A stretch of 64,000 nucleotides of DNA from Gp1-AA122 sp036378535 (GTDB lineage: Bacteria > Acidobacteriota > Terriglobia > Terriglobales > Acidobacteriaceae): the NCBI GenBank assembly GCA_036378535.1, contig DASUWH010000066.1:1-64000 (forward strand). Direction: 5' to 3'. The position numbers and the translations under genes are program-made. Under the pieces are notes generated by a model, which worked only from the letters and a program-made list of their open reading frames with translations, searched no databases and had not been told where the DNA came from. Positions 51,220 through 60,221 of the stretch are shown here, piece after piece (position 1 is the stretch's first letter; each line of letters starts with the position of its first letter).

Positions 51220-51637
51220 GAGCAGTCTCGGGAATTTCAGGCATCGAGACCTGAACATACGCACCGGTTTCAAACAGGCCGGACTAAAGATCCTCACAGG
51301 CTATCGAATAGACCACCCCCGTCGTCACTCCAAAAACCGGGTGAGACGCAAGCCTGTATAAGACAAAAGAGGCGCCGAACCCTAGGGGAGCCCCAATTTT
51401 GGAGCACTCGTCTCATAAGCGCCCACGAACAGGCTTGTGCCAAATGCCACCCCACTCAAAACTCGCTGTTGCCTGACCGGCCTCGGCGAATTCTCTGCGG
51501 CTCTTCCTTTAAACGCCTCCCGTGACGGCCCACGCCAACTAATCGGGGTATTAGGAAAAACGATAGATGGGATCGTGCCGGGTGATGAAGCAACCCGCGA
51601 TGCGCTTGCAAGTACCTGCACCTTAGGGACTTACCGA
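51220..51637. other. Intergenic region before the oxidoreductase operon
   Basis: No supported gene in about 420 bases. A minus-strand 79-codon frame (51382-51621) has no ribosome-binding site or known motif. The CRP/FNR-like site begins at its right end. Confidence 0.35.
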
Positions 51638-51653
51638 TGTGATCAGCATCACC
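51638..51653. promoter_or_regulatory. CRP/FNR-type operator upstream of the 2-oxoacid oxidoreductase operon
   Basis: TGTGATCAGCATCACC fits the CRP pattern (TGTGA-N6-TCACA, nine of ten) and, shifted, the FNR core TGAT-N4-ATCA. It is about 80 bases upstream of the first gene. A regulator responding to oxygen or cAMP may therefore control the oxygen-sensitive enzyme below. Confidence 0.5.
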
Positions 51654-51732
51654 CCCGTTTGTGCCTCTAGTCACGGCCATTTACGGCTCCAGAGCCGACA
51701 CTGAGCTGTAAGGGGTTGGATCAGGAGGATCT

Positions 51733-52200
51733 ATGATGCTGGCGTACAGGCTCGTCCGGCTGATCGAGACACATTCCGACGGGCTGGCTGCCAGTCTCCT
51801 GGAGAAGGTCCGCACCTCGCCGCTCGTTCCGGAATATCGCAATGTTCCCGCCGATGAACTCAAGCAACGCGTCTATGAGATCTATCGCCACCTGGGTGAG
51901 TGGCTTCTCAGCAAGAGCGAGCAGGATATCGAGCGGCGGTACATCGACATTGGGGCGCGACGGGCCGCGCAGAACGTTCCGCTGAGCCAAGTCACCTGGA
52001 CCATCATTCTGACCAAGGAAAACCTTTGGGAGTACCTCAAGAAGGAATCGGTGATTGAGCGCCCCACCGAGGTATTCGGAGAGCTGGAGATGTTGCAGTT
52101 GCTCGATCAATTTTTCGATCGAGCCATTTACTTCGGAGCGATTGGTCACGAGCAGTACCGGGCAAGTCATGCATTGGCCGTCGCGGGCCACGCCCGGTAA
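51733..52200 (+). CDS. RsbRD N-terminal-domain-like protein
   Basis: A 155-residue single-domain helical protein, behind CAGGAGGA. The sequence LIETHSDGLAASLLEKVRTS and HLGEWLLSKSEQDIERRYID, and SQVTWTIILTKENLWEYL, match the N-terminal sensor domain of RsbRD (globin-like helical fold). It lacks the STAS domain that passes the signal on in RsbR proteins. It is the first gene of the operon with the CoA-transferase and ferredoxin oxidoreductase. Perhaps it senses gases or redox for this operon, which is inference. Confidence 0.7.
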   Translation: MMLAYRLVRLIETHSDGLAASLLEKVRTSPLVPEYRNVPADELKQRVYEIYRHLGEWLLSKSEQDIERRYIDIGARRAAQNVPLSQVTWTIILTKENLWEYLKKESVIERPTEVFGELEMLQLLDQFFDRAIYFGAIGHEQYRASHALAVAGHAR

Positions 52201-52217
52201 AGGGGAGACAAGTACTC

Positions 52218-53549
52218 ATGTCGTGGGAGATCGGCTACAAGAAGAAGCTGCGGACACCGGATGAGGCGCTTCGTTGCGTGCAGTCGGGCATGCGGGTCTA
52301 TATCCAGCCCGGGTGCGCTGAACCCGAGACCTTGGTGGAAGCCCTAATGAAGCGGGGCCCGTTTGTGCATGAAGTGGAGATCGTGCACATGATGACGATG
52401 GGGTGTGCGCCGTACGTGGCGCCGGAGATGGCCGGGCATTTCCGTCATAATGCGGTGTTCATCGGGGCCAATGTGCGCGACGCTATCAACGACGGCCGCG
52501 CTGACTACACTCCTATCTATCTCAGCGAAATTGAAGGCCTATTTGAAAGCGGCGCTATGCCGATCGACGTGGCTTTGATCCAGGTGTCGCCGCCAGATGC
52601 CCATGGTTTCTGCAGCTTCGGAGTGGGAATCGATACTACGCTCACCGCGGCCAGATGCGCGCGCTATGTAATTGCGCAAGTCAATGATCAGATGCCCCGC
52701 ACCTATGGCGATAGTTTCATCCATGTCAGCGACGTCGATGCCGTGGTGGAGTGTTCGCGCGCGCTGTGTGCGATCAAGAAGCCGGAAATCACCGACCTGC
52801 AGGTCGCTATCGCCAAGAACGTTGCCGGCCTGATCGAAGACGGATCCGTACTGCAGACCGGGATCGGAGGCATTCCGGACGCCGTCCTTCCCTTCCTCAT
52901 GGACCGGAAGGATCTTGGCGCACACAGCGAGTTGGTCTCCGACGGAGTCATGCCGCTTATCGAGGCCGGCGTGCTGACCGGCGCGCGAAAGAATTTCAAG
53001 CCGCGCAAGGTCATCGCTGGGTTCGTACTGGGCACGAAGACGATGTTCGATTTCGTGAACGATAATCCCATTTTTGAGTTTCATCCCACTGCCTACACCA
53101 ACGATCCCGTCTTCATTGCACGTAACGACAACATGGTAGCGATCAACTCGGCGCTGCAGGTTGACCTGACTGGTCAGGTGTGCTCCGACTCAATTGGAAA
53201 CCGTTTCTACAGCGGAATTGGCGGACAGGTGGATTTCCTCCGCGGAGCTTCCAGATCGAAAGGTGGAAAACCAATTATCGCGATCTCATCGACCGCCAAG
53301 AACGGCACGATTTCGCGAATTGCACCCACACTCGATACTGGGGCGGGAGTTGTCACTTCGCGCGGGCTGGTGCGCTACGTGGTCACGGAATACGGCGTGG
53401 CCTACCTGCACGGGAAATGCATTCGCGAAAGGGCCAAGGCGCTGATTGAGATCGCACACCCCAAGTTCCGCGATGAGCTGTATGCGTATTGCGAGAAAAC
53501 CAAGTGGCTGCAACGCCCGCAACCGGCGGCCGCAGCTATGGCGAGGTGA
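52218..53549 (+). CDS. Acetyl-CoA hydrolase / CoA-transferase
   Basis: A 443-residue enzyme of the acetyl-CoA hydrolase/4-hydroxybutyrate CoA-transferase family, which transfers CoA between acids through a glutamyl thioester. The catalytic Glu is at 238 in GAHSELVSDGVM. IQVSPPDAHGFCSFGVGID and GIGGIPDAVL are typical. YGVAYLHGKCIRERAKALI near the end is the CoA-binding signature. It starts 17 bases after the RsbRD-like gene and is next to the ferredoxin and oxidoreductase genes. It probably handles the acyl-CoA that they make or use. Confidence 0.9.
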   Translation: MSWEIGYKKKLRTPDEALRCVQSGMRVYIQPGCAEPETLVEALMKRGPFVHEVEIVHMMTMGCAPYVAPEMAGHFRHNAVFIGANVRDAINDGRADYTPIYLSEIEGLFESGAMPIDVALIQVSPPDAHGFCSFGVGIDTTLTAARCARYVIAQVNDQMPRTYGDSFIHVSDVDAVVECSRALCAIKKPEITDLQVAIAKNVAGLIEDGSVLQTGIGGIPDAVLPFLMDRKDLGAHSELVSDGVMPLIEAGVLTGARKNFKPRKVIAGFVLGTKTMFDFVNDNPIFEFHPTAYTNDPVFIARNDNMVAINSALQVDLTGQVCSDSIGNRFYSGIGGQVDFLRGASRSKGGKPIIAISSTAKNGTISRIAPTLDTGAGVVTSRGLVRYVVTEYGVAYLHGKCIRERAKALIEIAHPKFRDELYAYCEKTKWLQRPQPAAAAMAR

Positions 53550-53551
53550 GT

Positions 53552-53830
53552 ATGGCGGGAGCAGCACGCGGCAAAGTGTTGATTAATGTTGACGAATGCA
53601 AGGGGTGCGGGCTGTGTGTCGAGTCCTGTCCGCCCAAGTGCCTGCAGTTAGCCCCTGAGCTTAGTGCTGGCGGCGTACATCCGGCGCGCTACAGCGGAGA
53701 GGCTTGCACCGGCTGCGGGATTTGTTTCTACTGCTGCCCAGAACCAGGCGCGATCGAGGTCTACCGCCTGGCTCCGCCTCGGAAACCTGTGCCCGTGCAG
53801 CAAGGAGGCGAACATGCGGCAGCTTTGTAA
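53552..53830 (+). CDS. 2[4Fe-4S] ferredoxin subunit (OFOR delta-like)
   Basis: A 92-residue protein from the ATG at 53552. Two cluster motifs are complete: CKGCGLCVESCPPKC and CTGCGICFYCCPEPG. It is cytoplasmic, the size of delta subunits of 2-oxoacid:ferredoxin oxidoreductases, and transfers electrons from the catalytic subunits. It overlaps the start of the alpha subunit by 17 bases, so they are translationally coupled. Confidence 0.92.
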   Translation: MAGAARGKVLINVDECKGCGLCVESCPPKCLQLAPELSAGGVHPARYSGEACTGCGICFYCCPEPGAIEVYRLAPPRKPVPVQQGGEHAAAL

Positions 53831-54863
53831 GGGCAACGTCGCCGTGGTGAAGGGCGCTGTGCAGGCTGGCTGCAGCGCCTATTACGGATATCCCATCACT
53901 CCCGCCAGCGAAATCGCCGAGGCTGCTGCCTTGTACCTGCCGCAAGTTGGGGGGACATTCCTTCAGGCTGAGAGTGAGGTTTCCGCCATCAACATGGTCT
54001 ACGGGGCAGCCGCTGCCGGAATACGGGTCATGAGCGCTTCTTCGGGCCCGGGCTTGAGTCTCATGCAGGAAGGCATGTCATATTTGGCCGGTTCCGAGCT
54101 GCCTTGCGTGATTGTGGATGTCGTCCGTGGCGGTCCGGGGTTGGGAAATATCGCTCCCGAGCAGAGTGATTACTTCGCGATGGTGAAAGGCGGAGGCCAC
54201 GGGAATTATCGCAATATCGTTCTGGCGCCGGCATCGGTTCAGGAGATGTGCGATTTGACCATTCTGGCTTTTGAACTCGCGGACAAATATCGCAATCCTG
54301 CGGTTGTACTGGCTGACGGATTCCTCGGTCAGATGATGGAGCCCCTGGAACTGGAAGCGCGCGAAATTTGCATTCCGGAAAAGCCCTGGGCGGTGAAGGG
54401 CACGGCGGAGACGCGCAAAAACCTGATTTGCTCGATTTATCTCGAGCCCGATGACTTGGAAGCACACCAGCGACGGCTGGAAGCAAAGTACAGGCGCGTT
54501 GCGCAGCAGGAAAAGCGGCACGAACTATACCAGGCAGACGACGCTGAGATCCTGCTGGTTGGATACGGAATTGTTTCCCGGGTACTGCGTTCCGCAGTCG
54601 AGCAGGCACGGGCAGAAGGACTGCGAGTCGGACTCTTCCGTCCCATCACGCTGTGGCCATTCCCGTCGTCGGCACTGGCGGAAGCGGCCGCACGAGCGCA
54701 CCGGGTGCTCGTGGTGGAACTCAGCAACGGACAGATGCTGGAGGACGTGCGCCTGGCGATTGATGGCAAAGTGCCGGTTGATTTTTACGGACGCGTCGGC
54801 GGCAATGTGCCGTCGGTCGAAGAGATTCAGGGGCAGCTGGCGAAGATGATGTCGCTGGCCTAG
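53814..54863 (+). CDS. 2-oxoacid:ferredoxin oxidoreductase subunit alpha
   Basis: A 349-residue subunit from the ATG at 53814, behind AAGGAGG. YYGYPITPASEIAEAAALYL, FLQAESEVSAINMVYGAAAA and ASSGPGLSLMQEGMSYL are the pyrimidine-binding signature of OFOR alpha. The second domain (DAEILLVGYGIVSRVLRSAV, GLRVGLFRPITLWPFPS) is typical of the VorB/KorA group for branched-chain or 2-oxoglutarate substrates. It oxidises a 2-oxoacid plus CoA to acyl-CoA and CO2. Works with the fused beta-gamma subunit and ferredoxin. Confidence 0.92.
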   Translation: MRQLCKGNVAVVKGAVQAGCSAYYGYPITPASEIAEAAALYLPQVGGTFLQAESEVSAINMVYGAAAAGIRVMSASSGPGLSLMQEGMSYLAGSELPCVIVDVVRGGPGLGNIAPEQSDYFAMVKGGGHGNYRNIVLAPASVQEMCDLTILAFELADKYRNPAVVLADGFLGQMMEPLELEAREICIPEKPWAVKGTAETRKNLICSIYLEPDDLEAHQRRLEAKYRRVAQQEKRHELYQADDAEILLVGYGIVSRVLRSAVEQARAEGLRVGLFRPITLWPFPSSALAEAAARAHRVLVVELSNGQMLEDVRLAIDGKVPVDFYGRVGGNVPSVEEIQGQLAKMMSLA

Positions 54864-54938
54864 CAGTGTGCGCAGACACTCTTGTCCGCGACCTGCGGGC
54901 GAGGGCGCTGGCACCACGCCGAGTACAAAGGAAGACAC

Positions 54939-56441
54939 ATGGCAGACGAAAATAAGGTTGGCCTCAGGACAGACGAAGCCGGGAAAAACGGTTACGAGCT
55001 GATTCATTCCAAGTCGCCCGTGTTCTACGACACGTATGAGCGCAAGTCCGACCTTCAGCACCAGACGCACTACTGCCCCGGTTGCGGGCATGGCATCGCC
55101 CACAAACTGATTGCCGAGGCGCTGCAAGATCTTGGCCTGCAGGATAAGAGCATCTTTGTCAGTCCGGTCGGGTGCTCGGTGTTTGCTTATTACTATTTCG
55201 ACGTGGGCAATGTGCAGGTCGCGCACGGGCGTGCGCCGGCGGCGGCCACGGCGATCAAGCGGGCGAATCCCGACAAGATGGTGATCGCCTACCAGGGCGA
55301 TGGAGATCTGGCGGCGATCGGCACTGCCGAAATTGTGCATGCCGCCAATCGCGGCGAGAAGATCACTTGCTTCTTTATTAATAACGCCATTTACGGGATG
55401 ACTGGCGGGCAGATGGCGCCCACAACCTTAGTCGGCCAAAAGAGCACGACTTCTCCATGGGGCCGTCGGCCGGTCAACGAAGGCTTTCCGCTGCACGTTT
55501 CAGAGTTGCTGTCATCGTTAGAAGCGCCGGTGTACATCGAACGTGTTGCCCTTTCCGATAACAAGAACATCATGAAAGCGCGCCGGGCCGTCCGCAAGGC
55601 GCTCGAGAACCAGCGTGACGGAGCCGGATTCTCACTGGTGGAAATACTTTCTCCCTGCCCCACCATCTGGGGAAAAGATCCGGTGGATGCGCGCCGCTGG
55701 GTGGCTGAGAAGATGATTCCGGTATTTCCACTCAACGTTTTTCGCGATCGCAAACCAGAATGGCCCGAAGTTGCGAATCCGCCACGGCGGTCCATTGCCG
55801 ATGCCCTGGAAATCAGCGCATGCCGGAACGATCTTCGCGGGCCGGCACATGCGCATCATTTCGAGGAATTTACAGTCAAGATTGCTGGATTCGGCGGGCA
55901 GGGCGTGTTACTGCTCGGACAGCTATTGGCTGAGATGGGCATGCGGGAAGGACTGGAAGTCAGCTGGCTACCGTCTTACGGACCAGAGATGCGCAGTGGC
56001 AGCGCTCATTGCCATGTATGTCTTTCAAAGGAACGCATCGGATCGCCACTTGTATCTCGGCCGGATGTGTTGATCGCCATGAATGAGCTATCCCTGCGAA
56101 AATTTGCAGGCCAGGTGAAACCCGATGGGCTCATCCTATACAACCGCGAGAGCCTGCCCGACGATTTCGAAACTCCCAAGGCACAAGTCGTGTGCATTCC
56201 CGCATCGGAAATGGCGGACAAACTGGGATCGGCAAGAGTAGCGAATGTGGTTATGATGGGCGCTCTGCTCGAGGAAACGGAAATACTGACGCCCGCGACT
56301 GCTCTCGAGGTGATCGAAAGCAAAGTTCGCCGCGTCGAGTTACTGGAAACGAATCGCAAGGCGATCGACGCGGGACGTCAGTTCATCGACAGCAAAGTAT
56401 GGGTAGGAGCTGTAGCCCAACCCGACGGCTTCGCTTATTGA
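54939..56441 (+). CDS. 2-oxoacid:ferredoxin oxidoreductase, fused beta-gamma subunit
   Basis: A 500-residue protein from the ATG at 54939, behind AAAGGAAG. The beta part (about 1-300) has CPGC (46-49) for the proximal 4Fe-4S cluster, the TPP motif GDGDLAAIG (120-128) with Asn-Asn at 148-149, and YGMTGGQ. From about residue 310 a gamma domain follows: FTVKIAGFGGQGVLLLGQLL and YGPEMRSGSAHCHV. The fusion is less common than separate subunits. A complete enzyme results with alpha and ferredoxin. The substrate may be a branched-chain 2-oxoacid or 2-oxoglutarate. Confidence 0.92.
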   Translation: MADENKVGLRTDEAGKNGYELIHSKSPVFYDTYERKSDLQHQTHYCPGCGHGIAHKLIAEALQDLGLQDKSIFVSPVGCSVFAYYYFDVGNVQVAHGRAPAAATAIKRANPDKMVIAYQGDGDLAAIGTAEIVHAANRGEKITCFFINNAIYGMTGGQMAPTTLVGQKSTTSPWGRRPVNEGFPLHVSELLSSLEAPVYIERVALSDNKNIMKARRAVRKALENQRDGAGFSLVEILSPCPTIWGKDPVDARRWVAEKMIPVFPLNVFRDRKPEWPEVANPPRRSIADALEISACRNDLRGPAHAHHFEEFTVKIAGFGGQGVLLLGQLLAEMGMREGLEVSWLPSYGPEMRSGSAHCHVCLSKERIGSPLVSRPDVLIAMNELSLRKFAGQVKPDGLILYNRESLPDDFETPKAQVVCIPASEMADKLGSARVANVVMMGALLEETEILTPATALEVIESKVRRVELLETNRKAIDAGRQFIDSKVWVGAVAQPDGFAY

Positions 56442-56808
56442 CACAGGATTCTGACGGAGCAACGCCCTCTATTCGCTCCGTTCCTCGCCACCTTCCCTAC
56501 CGGAAATACACCCCACCAACGAGACTCTCGAAGCCTGTTGATGTTAACCCAACTAACTGATTCAGAAATATTTAAACCTTTTTCGCAATGACACGTCTAA
56601 TCCAGCTAGGATGACACGCGATGCACATCTCCAGGGGTCTATGACGCTCTGTACAGATTGAACTCCTATAGTGAGTCGCGAAGATGTTTTTATTTGAAAC
56701 AAACGCGCGCGACAGCGCGTATCAGTCGGGAGGTGTGGTGTACATGCACCGCTTGGCTGCCAAGGCAAGAGGGGTCGGAGGCGAGGCGAGGCACACCGGA
56801 GGATGGCA
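56442..56808. other. Intergenic region before the winged-helix gene
   Basis: No supported gene in about 365 bases. It contains CCTATAGTGAGTCG (56665-56678), the complement of the core of a T7 RNA polymerase promoter, probably by chance. The ribosome-binding site GGAGG of the next gene is at the right end. Confidence 0.35.
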
Positions 56809-57327
56809 ATGGAAGTCGCAGCAGTTCGAACCAATGGAGAAGGTAGTCTAAGCGGTTTTGGGAGGAATATGCCGGCGGCTGACCCGCATGTTCAGGAAGT
56901 TTTGAAGTCGGCCCATCAGGAGCTGCGCCTATTGCTGAAGCAGCGCGCCGACATCATGAAGCGGATCGGAACCGTGAAACAAACAATCGTCGGTCTGGCC
57001 AATATGTTCGGTGAGGATGTTCTTAATGAAGAACTCCTGGACCTGATCGACCGCAAGACCAGCGGCCGCCAGCCGGGATTCACCAAGGCCTGTCGCATGG
57101 TATTGATGGAAGCCGGGCGCCCGCTGGGAGCCCGCGAAGTGTGCGAGCACATCCAGGAGAAGGTTCCGCCGGTGCTGCTGCGGCACAAGGATCCGCTGGC
57201 CTCGGTCACCACGGTACTGAACCGCCTGGTCGAATATGGTGAGGCGCGGACATTAATCAAAGAAAACGGCCGGCGCGCCTGGGAGTGGATTGCCGAGCCC
57301 GCGGCAAATCCGGGCACTTCACAATAA
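56809..57327 (+). CDS. Winged-helix/HTH protein of unknown role
   Basis: A 172-residue cytoplasmic protein, start ATG 56809, six bases after GGAGG. A coiled-coil N-terminal part (VLKSAHQELRLLLKQRADIM, then KRIGTVKQTIVGLANMF) leads to a domain of about 75 residues: FTKACRMVLMEAGRPLGARE, VCEHIQEKVPPVLL and DPLASVTTVLNRLVEYGEAR. It resembles a winged-helix DNA-binding domain, possibly the HARE-HTH group. A later ATG (56869, MPAADPHV) is possible. It ends with a strong terminator. A regulatory or chromosome-structural role is plausible. Confidence 0.65.
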   Translation: MEVAAVRTNGEGSLSGFGRNMPAADPHVQEVLKSAHQELRLLLKQRADIMKRIGTVKQTIVGLANMFGEDVLNEELLDLIDRKTSGRQPGFTKACRMVLMEAGRPLGAREVCEHIQEKVPPVLLRHKDPLASVTTVLNRLVEYGEARTLIKENGRRAWEWIAEPAANPGTSQ

Positions 57328-57355
57328 ATCTCGTTTCACAATTTCGAAGTTTGCA

Positions 57356-57386
57356 AGCCGGCGATTTCTGCTCGCCGGCTTTTTCG
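57356..57386 (+). terminator. Rho-independent terminator
   Basis: Perfect 9-bp stem AGCCGGCGA / TCGCCGGCT with a 7-nt loop, followed by TTTTTCGTTTT, 29 bases past the winged-helix gene. Confidence 0.88.
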
Positions 57387-57523
57387 TTTTGGCGCGGGAC
57401 TATCTCGTCCTGGAATGCTGGCTAAATTGGAAAGCCGCACCGCTCCATCTCTCATTCCAACAACAGCCGGCTCCGATTACAATGTGACGCGCCCATGCTA
57501 ATCTCGCGCCGGAGAACAAAATT

Positions 57524-58879
57524 GTGAAAGCTGGAGTCGTGCCTTCGAGCCAGCCTATTCGGATGCTGGATGTCATTGCCAAAAAGAGGAACGGCACGGA
57601 ACTGTCCGCGGCGGAGATCCAGTTTGTTGTCCAGGGATATACGTCGGGTGAAATTCCGGATTATCAGGCGGCTGCCTGGTTAATGGCAGCGTTGCTGCGA
57701 GGTCTGAGCCGGGCAGAAACGGCCGCCTTGACTGACGCCATGCTGCATTCAGGGTCGGTTCTAGACCTGAGCGCATTGCCCGGCGCGAAGGTCGATAAAC
57801 ACTCCACCGGCGGAGTTGGCGACAAGACTTCGCTGGTGCTGGCGCCACTCGCGGCGGCGGCTGGTGTGGTCGTACCCATGATCAGCGGACGCGGGCTGGG
57901 ACACACTGGCGGCACCCTCGACAAGCTGGAATCGATTCCTGGGTTCAACGTAAATCTCTCGCTGGAACGATTTCGTGACGTTCTACGCGCCTGCGGCTGT
58001 GCCATGATTGGGCAAACCGCCGACATTGCACCTGCCGATCGAAAGTTCTACGCACTGCGCGACGTGACCGGGACCGTCGAGAGCCAGAACCTGATCTGCG
58101 CCTCTATCATGAGCAAGAAACTCGCCGAGGGACTGGATGGTTTGGTGCTGGACGTCAAGACCGGCTCCGGCGCTTTCATGAAAACCGAAGAGGACGCGGC
58201 GCAATTGGCGCAGCTGATGGTGGAAACCGGAGCGCGCATGGGCAAGAAAATGGTAGCGCTGATTACCGATATGGATCAGCCTCTGGGAAACATGGTGGGA
58301 AATTCCCTCGAGGTGGAAGAGTGTATTGCAGTGCTGCGAGGAGAGGGTCCGAAAGATTTGCGCGAGTTGTGCCTGGAGTTGGCCGCGTGGATGTTGGTGC
58401 TGGGGAGTGCGGTTCGCGATATCGGAAGCGGAAAACAATTAGCGGCGAAACTCATCGACAATGGCGCGGCGCTGGAAAGATTCCGGCTCATGGTGCGGTT
58501 GCAGGCAGGAGACGAAAAGGTCATCGATTCCCCTAAGAACTTGCCTCAGGCGCAACAGAAGATCACCGTTACCAGCAGACAAGCAGGGTTCGTCGAAAGT
58601 ATCCAGTGTGAGCAAGCCGGTAAGGCATGTGTCGTGCTGGGCGGCGGGCGGGAGAAGAAGGAGGACGCCGTCGATCCTGCGGTTGGATTCGAACTTCATA
58701 AAAAGGTCGGAGACGCCGTTTCCCTGGGTGAGCCGATTTGCACGATCTATTACAATTCAGACTCGCGATTGGCGCAGGCAAAACTCTTGCTCGAAGATAG
58801 CTATCACATCGCGGATGCTCCCCCTCGCACCCAGCGACCATTGATTCACCGCATCATCCAGTCTGGGGTGCAGAACTAG
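57524..58879 (+). CDS. pdp: Pyrimidine-nucleoside phosphorylase
   Basis: A 451-residue enzyme that splits uridine or thymidine with phosphate. VIAKKRNGTELSAAEIQFVV at the start, VDKHSTGGVGDKTSLVLAPL (phosphate/ribose site), SGRGLGHTGGTLDKLESI, and LVLDVKTGSGAFM are hallmarks of the DeoA/Pdp family. A C-terminal alpha/beta domain follows. Start GTG 57524 has no strong ribosome-binding site; an ATG 13 codons later (57563) is possible. The nucleoside transporter gene begins at the stop codon, so the two form a salvage operon. Confidence 0.93.
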   Translation: MKAGVVPSSQPIRMLDVIAKKRNGTELSAAEIQFVVQGYTSGEIPDYQAAAWLMAALLRGLSRAETAALTDAMLHSGSVLDLSALPGAKVDKHSTGGVGDKTSLVLAPLAAAAGVVVPMISGRGLGHTGGTLDKLESIPGFNVNLSLERFRDVLRACGCAMIGQTADIAPADRKFYALRDVTGTVESQNLICASIMSKKLAEGLDGLVLDVKTGSGAFMKTEEDAAQLAQLMVETGARMGKKMVALITDMDQPLGNMVGNSLEVEECIAVLRGEGPKDLRELCLELAAWMLVLGSAVRDIGSGKQLAAKLIDNGAALERFRLMVRLQAGDEKVIDSPKNLPQAQQKITVTSRQAGFVESIQCEQAGKACVVLGGGREKKEDAVDPAVGFELHKKVGDAVSLGEPICTIYYNSDSRLAQAKLLLEDSYHIADAPPRTQRPLIHRIIQSGVQN

Positions 58880-60118
58880 ATGGCCCGCTTTACGGGCGTG
58901 CTGGGGCTGCTCACCATGCTGGGGTTGGCTTTCTTGTTTTCCACCAACCGGCGAGCCATTCGTCTGAAGACGGTCGCGTGGGGACTAGGGCTGCAGATTG
59001 CATTCGCTGTATTTGTGCTCAAGGCGGAGATCGGCCGCGTCATCTTTCAAAAAGCCGGCGACCTGGTTAACAAGCTGCTCAGCTATTCCTTTGTCGGCTC
59101 TGAATTTGTTTTCGGAAATTTGGGAAAGCAGGGTTTTGGATTCTATTTTGCCTTCCAGGTTCTGCCGACCGTAATCTTTATCGCCGCGTTTTTCGCCATC
59201 CTGTATCACTACGGGATAATGCAGTTCATCGTCCGCCAAGCCGCACGGGTGATGACGCGCTTCATGGGTGCCAGTGGAGCCGAGTCGCTGAATGTCGCGG
59301 CCAGTATCTTCATGGGGCAAACCGAAGCGCCCCTGACGATCAGGCCATTCCTGCCCGATCTGACGCGCTCCGAACTGATGACCGTCATGACCAGCGGCAT
59401 GGCCCATGTTTCCGGCGGGATCATGGCCGCCTATATTGCCTTTGGAGTAGAGCCTAAGCACCTTCTGAGCGCCGTCATCATGACTGCACCTGGAACCATC
59501 CTGATGGCGAAAATGCTGGTGCCAGAGACAGAGAACCCAAAAACCGCGGGCCGCGTGGTTATGCCCGAGGAGGAAGTCCAGGCCGAGCAGAAAGAAAATC
59601 TGCTGGGAGCCGTCGCGCGCGGCACCACGGACGGCTTGAATCTGGCATTGAATATTGCCGCCATGTTGATTTCCTTCCTCGCACTGATTGCACTGACCAA
59701 CGGCATCCTGGGCGGAATTCATAACGGCTTGGCACACGTAGGCTTCCGCTGGTTTCCTACCAGCTTGCAAGGCATTTTCGGGACCCTGTTTGCCCCGATT
59801 GCGTGGCTTATCGGGATACCTTGGACGGATTGCCGGGCTATTGGAAATCTTCTCGGCACTCGAATGGTGCTCAACGAACTGGTCGCTTACTCGATGTTGG
59901 GACCGATGAAGACGATGCTCTTGCCGAGGTCATTCACGATCGCCACCTTCGCGCTTTGCGGATTTGCCAATCTGAGTTCCATAGGGATCCAGATTGGCGG
60001 AATTGGCGCGCTCGCGCCGAATAAGAAGCGTGAGTTGGCACGGCTCGGAGTCCGGGCCATGCTGGCGGGAACAATGGCTAACCTGATGTCGGCCTCCATT
60101 GCCGGCATGTTGCTCTAA
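58880..60118 (+). CDS. nupC: Concentrative nucleoside transporter (NupC-like)
   Basis: A 412-residue inner-membrane transporter of the CNT family, about ten transmembrane helices. ASGAESLNVAASIFMGQTEAPL is the family's substrate-binding segment, with further motifs MTSGMAHVSGGIMAAYIAFG and GTRMVLNELVAYSML. It imports nucleosides with H+ or Na+. Its start directly follows the phosphorylase stop. Together they take up and degrade pyrimidine nucleosides. A short heptamer repeat follows. Confidence 0.95.
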   Translation: MARFTGVLGLLTMLGLAFLFSTNRRAIRLKTVAWGLGLQIAFAVFVLKAEIGRVIFQKAGDLVNKLLSYSFVGSEFVFGNLGKQGFGFYFAFQVLPTVIFIAAFFAILYHYGIMQFIVRQAARVMTRFMGASGAESLNVAASIFMGQTEAPLTIRPFLPDLTRSELMTVMTSGMAHVSGGIMAAYIAFGVEPKHLLSAVIMTAPGTILMAKMLVPETENPKTAGRVVMPEEEVQAEQKENLLGAVARGTTDGLNLALNIAAMLISFLALIALTNGILGGIHNGLAHVGFRWFPTSLQGIFGTLFAPIAWLIGIPWTDCRAIGNLLGTRMVLNELVAYSMLGPMKTMLLPRSFTIATFALCGFANLSSIGIQIGGIGALAPNKKRELARLGVRAMLAGTMANLMSASIAGMLL

Positions 60119-60152
60119 AAGCTTTCAGCTGTCAGCTGTCAGCTATCAGCCT
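60119..60152. repeat. Heptamer tandem repeat
   Basis: TTCAGCTGTCAGCTGTCAGC then TATCAGCC: tandem 7-base units (agctgtc, agctgtc, agctatc). It is similar in style to those at 14789-14847 and 20690-20760. Confidence 0.6.
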
Positions 60153-60221
60153 TCAGGAGAAACCTTCCATGGCCAGAAGTCTCCTGGCGAGTCCTTGCTG
60201 CGCCGCCTAAAGCCGGATATC

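Noticed and set aside
51382..51621. 79-codon minus-strand frame before the oxidoreductase operon
   Set aside because: No ribosome-binding site, no homology-like pattern, and it overlaps the probable promoter region.
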